Below are positions 4,471-5,876 of a stretch of 5,876 nucleotides of DNA, piece after piece. The translations under genes were made by a program, and so were the position numbers. How positions within the stretch are numbered: the first letter of the stretch is position 1; every line of letters starts with the position of its first letter. The DNA comes from CAVXAE01 sp044225565 (lineage in GTDB: Bacteria; Pseudomonadota; Gammaproteobacteria; Steroidobacterales; Steroidobacteraceae), in the NCBI GenBank assembly GCA_044225565.1, contig JBGAIL010000251.1:1-5876 (forward strand), written 5' to 3'. The notes below the pieces were generated by a model. That model was not told the DNA's origin. It did no database searches and saw nothing but the letters and a program-made list of their open reading frames with translations.

Positions 4471-5876
4471 ACACCCCGACCTTCTCACTCCCCCGCCTCG
4501 CCCTGTTGGCGCTGTGTGCCTTCCCGCTGGGCGCCGCTGCGCAGGACGCCGAGCCCGTCGAGAAGGCCACGCCCACTTCGGAGCAGGCCTCGCATCCAGC
4601 CCGGGCGCTGGCCGCGCAGGTGGCTACCCCGGCTGAGCCGGCCACCCCGCCTGCCCCGGCGGAAGCGGCCGAGCCGGCCGAGCCGGCTGAGAGCGATCCC
4701 TCCGGCACTCCCGACGACGGCGGCCCGGCGCCTCAGGAAATCGTCTCCGTCGGCCACGACTCCAAATTGGCGGCCGGCGAGAAAGCGGCGGTCGTCGTCT
4801 CCGTGTTCGGCTCCTCGACGAGCGAAGGCGAAGTCTCCGACGGCGTGGTCTCCATCCTGGGCGACACGCGCGTGAGCGGCCCGGTGGGCGACGCAGCGGT
4901 CGCCGTGCTCGGCGATCTGTATCTCAACAGCAAGATCGGTGGCAATGCCGTCGCGGTGATGGGCAACCTGGAGCTGGGTCCGAACGCCGAAGTGGGCGGC
5001 CAGACCGTGGTGATCGGCGGCACGCTCAAGCGCGCCGACACCGCCATCACCCATGGCGGCGTCGAACAGGTGCTGGGCGGCCATTTCGGCGGCATGCAGT
5101 GGCTGCGGCCCTGGTTCAAGAACTGCCTGCTGCTCGGGCGGCCGCTCGCGCTCGCTCCGGGGCTGGGCTGGGCATGGGGCCTCGCGTTCGGGTTCCTCGC
5201 GCTCTACGTGCTGCTGGCCTTCATGTTCCGCGGCCCCGTGGATCGTTGCGTGACCACGTTCGAGGAACAGCCGGGGCGCACGCTGCTCGCTTCCCTGCTC
5301 GCACTGCTGCTCTCGCCGGTGATGATGATCCTGCTGGTCGCCACCGTGATCGGCCTTGCCCTGGTGCCGTTCGTGGGCGCCGCACTGTTCATCGCCGGCA
5401 TGTTCGGCAAGATCGCGGTCCTCGCGCTCATCGGCAAGCGGATCACGCGGCCGTTCGGCAACGAGATGCTGTCGCACCCGGCCATCGGCGTCCTCATCGC
5501 CGGCGTGCTGATGCTCGGCCTGTACATGGTGCCGTTCATAGGCTTCATCACCTACAAGCTGCTCGGCATCCTCGGGCTGGGCGTGGTGGTGTACACGCTC
5601 ATCGTCGCCTCGCGCACCGCCAATCAGGAGGCTGCCGCAAAGGCGCCCGGCAGTGGCTCGAATGCCGGCGGGTCTGGTTCGACGACCTATGCGTCGTCGC
5701 CGGGTGACGCTGCAGCGGCATCGGCGGGCGGCTTCTCCTCAACGAGCGCCTACGCCGATCCGGCATCGACCGCGTACGCTGCAGGTGGGCCAGCCGCCGG
5801 ACCGGGAAACACGCCTCCGCCGGCCGCAGAGTCGATAGCACCCATCGACGTCGCAACACTGCCTCGCGCGGGATTC
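4467..5876 (+). CDS. Exported beta-solenoid (bactofilin-like) polytopic membrane protein, 3' end cut by window edge
   Basis: The frame is open for 470 codons to the right edge, so the gene is partial. Residues 1-25 are a signal peptide (LPRLALLALCAFPLGAAA|Q). Residues 26-90 are a Pro/Ala/Glu-rich spacer. Residues 109-198 hold five repeats of 17-19 residues, each opening with a V-x-V-[FLM]-G-[DNS]-like strand. They resemble the right-handed beta-helix of bactofilins and other polymer-forming proteins, but here they follow a signal peptide and so sit in the periplasm. About five membrane helices follow (near 228-253, 272-291, 293-323, 338-356 and 363-381). Arg/Lys-rich loops at 255-271 and 324-329 suggest a cytoplasmic C-terminus. 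Residues 384-458 are Ala/Gly/Ser-rich. The last visible residues, ATLPRAGF, look like the lead-in to an RDD membrane domain, a guess about unseen sequence. The start overlaps the preceding stop by 4 bases. Roles as a sensor or effector of the sigma pathway, or in envelope organisation, are inferences. Confidence 0.85.
   Translation, partial: MNTPTFSLPRLALLALCAFPLGAAAQDAEPVEKATPTSEQASHPARALAAQVATPAEPATPPAPAEAAEPAEPAESDPSGTPDDGGPAPQEIVSVGHDSKLAAGEKAAVVVSVFGSSTSEGEVSDGVVSILGDTRVSGPVGDAAVAVLGDLYLNSKIGGNAVAVMGNLELGPNAEVGGQTVVIGGTLKRADTAITHGGVEQVLGGHFGGMQWLRPWFKNCLLLGRPLALAPGLGWAWGLAFGFLALYVLLAFMFRGPVDRCVTTFEEQPGRTLLASLLALLLSPVMMILLVATVIGLALVPFVGAALFIAGMFGKIAVLALIGKRITRPFGNEMLSHPAIGVLIAGVLMLGLYMVPFIGFITYKLLGILGLGVVVYTLIVASRTANQEAAAKAPGSGSNAGGSGSTTYASSPGDAAAASAGGFSSTSAYADPASTAYAAGGPAAGPGNTPPPAAESIAPIDVATLPRAGF
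4671..4691 (+). repeat. Short tandem repeat encoding Glu-Pro-Ala units
   Basis: GAGCCGGCC (4671-4679) and GAGCCGGCT (4680-4688) are tandem 9-base units followed by a third GAG, encoding EPAEPAE. A related copy begins at 4634. They lie in the Pro/Ala/Glu-rich spacer between the signal peptide and the solenoid. In-frame 9-base units could change in number without breaking the gene, which would alter linker length. Confidence 0.6.
4791..5060 (+). repeat. Five beta-solenoid protein repeats within the exported membrane protein
   Basis: The encoded repeats open at residues 109 (VVVSVFGSS), 127 (VVSILGDTR), 144 (AVAVLGDLY), 161 (AVAVMGNLE) and 180 (TVVIGGTLK). Each carries alternating small/hydrophobic residues, a central Gly, then a turn containing G-G or a similar pair. 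The period of 17-19 residues fits one beta-helix rung. The repetition is at protein level; the DNA copies are diverged, so this is old duplication rather than a recent tandem expansion. Confidence 0.7.

Noticed and set aside
3298..4488. A 396-codon minus-strand open frame across the sigma and anti-sigma genes
   Set aside because: It lies opposite an unmistakable ECF sigma factor. Its translation is Arg/Gly/Glu-rich shadow sequence with no motif.
4485..5477. A 330-codon minus-strand open frame opposite the solenoid membrane protein
   Set aside because: The product is His/Arg/Glu/Gln-rich repeat-like sequence, a typical antisense artefact. The plus strand shows a signal peptide, ordered repeats and membrane helices.

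Overview
The window comes from a high-GC bacterial chromosome. GC is about two thirds by eye, and codon third positions are strongly G/C. Gene content (an exported COG1228-type amidohydrolase, an Lrp/AsnC regulator, a group of ECF sigma factor plus membrane proteins) and protein style suggest a proteobacterium, most likely a gammaproteobacterium of the Xanthomonadales/Nevskiales/Steroidobacter sort. That placement is an inference from style, not from a marker gene. I see no mobile elements, CRISPR arrays, tRNA or rRNA genes.

Layout, left to right. (1) Positions 1-1319, minus strand: an exported metal-dependent amidohydrolase whose C-terminus runs off the left edge. (2) Positions 1500-2009, plus strand: an Lrp/AsnC-family regulator, transcribed divergently from the amidohydrolase across a 180-base spacer. 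(3) Positions 2010-2102: a convergent intergenic gap with an 11-bp perfect GC-rich hairpin. (4) Positions 2103-3149, minus strand: an exported protein of unknown function that looks like a DUF4412-type protein. (5) Positions 3150-3459: a 310-base divergent spacer with no convincing gene. (6) Positions 3460-5876, plus strand: a tightly packed three-gene operon of an ECF sigma factor, a small two-helix membrane protein (putative anti-sigma factor, 6 bases downstream), and a large envelope protein overlapping it by 4 bases. The third gene runs off the right edge.

Two functional units can be proposed. The amidohydrolase/AsnC pair resembles a locally regulated peptide- or amide-scavenging unit. 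The three-gene operon resembles an envelope-signalling module. Its third protein has a signal peptide, a Pro/Ala/Glu-rich spacer, five beta-solenoid repeats like those of bactofilin/polymer-forming proteins but placed in the periplasm, about five transmembrane helices, and a low-complexity cytoplasmic tail. The tail ends in a motif that often opens an RDD domain. The sigma factor, membrane protein and solenoid protein are presumably co-transcribed and translationally coupled. This operon is the most interesting part of the window.
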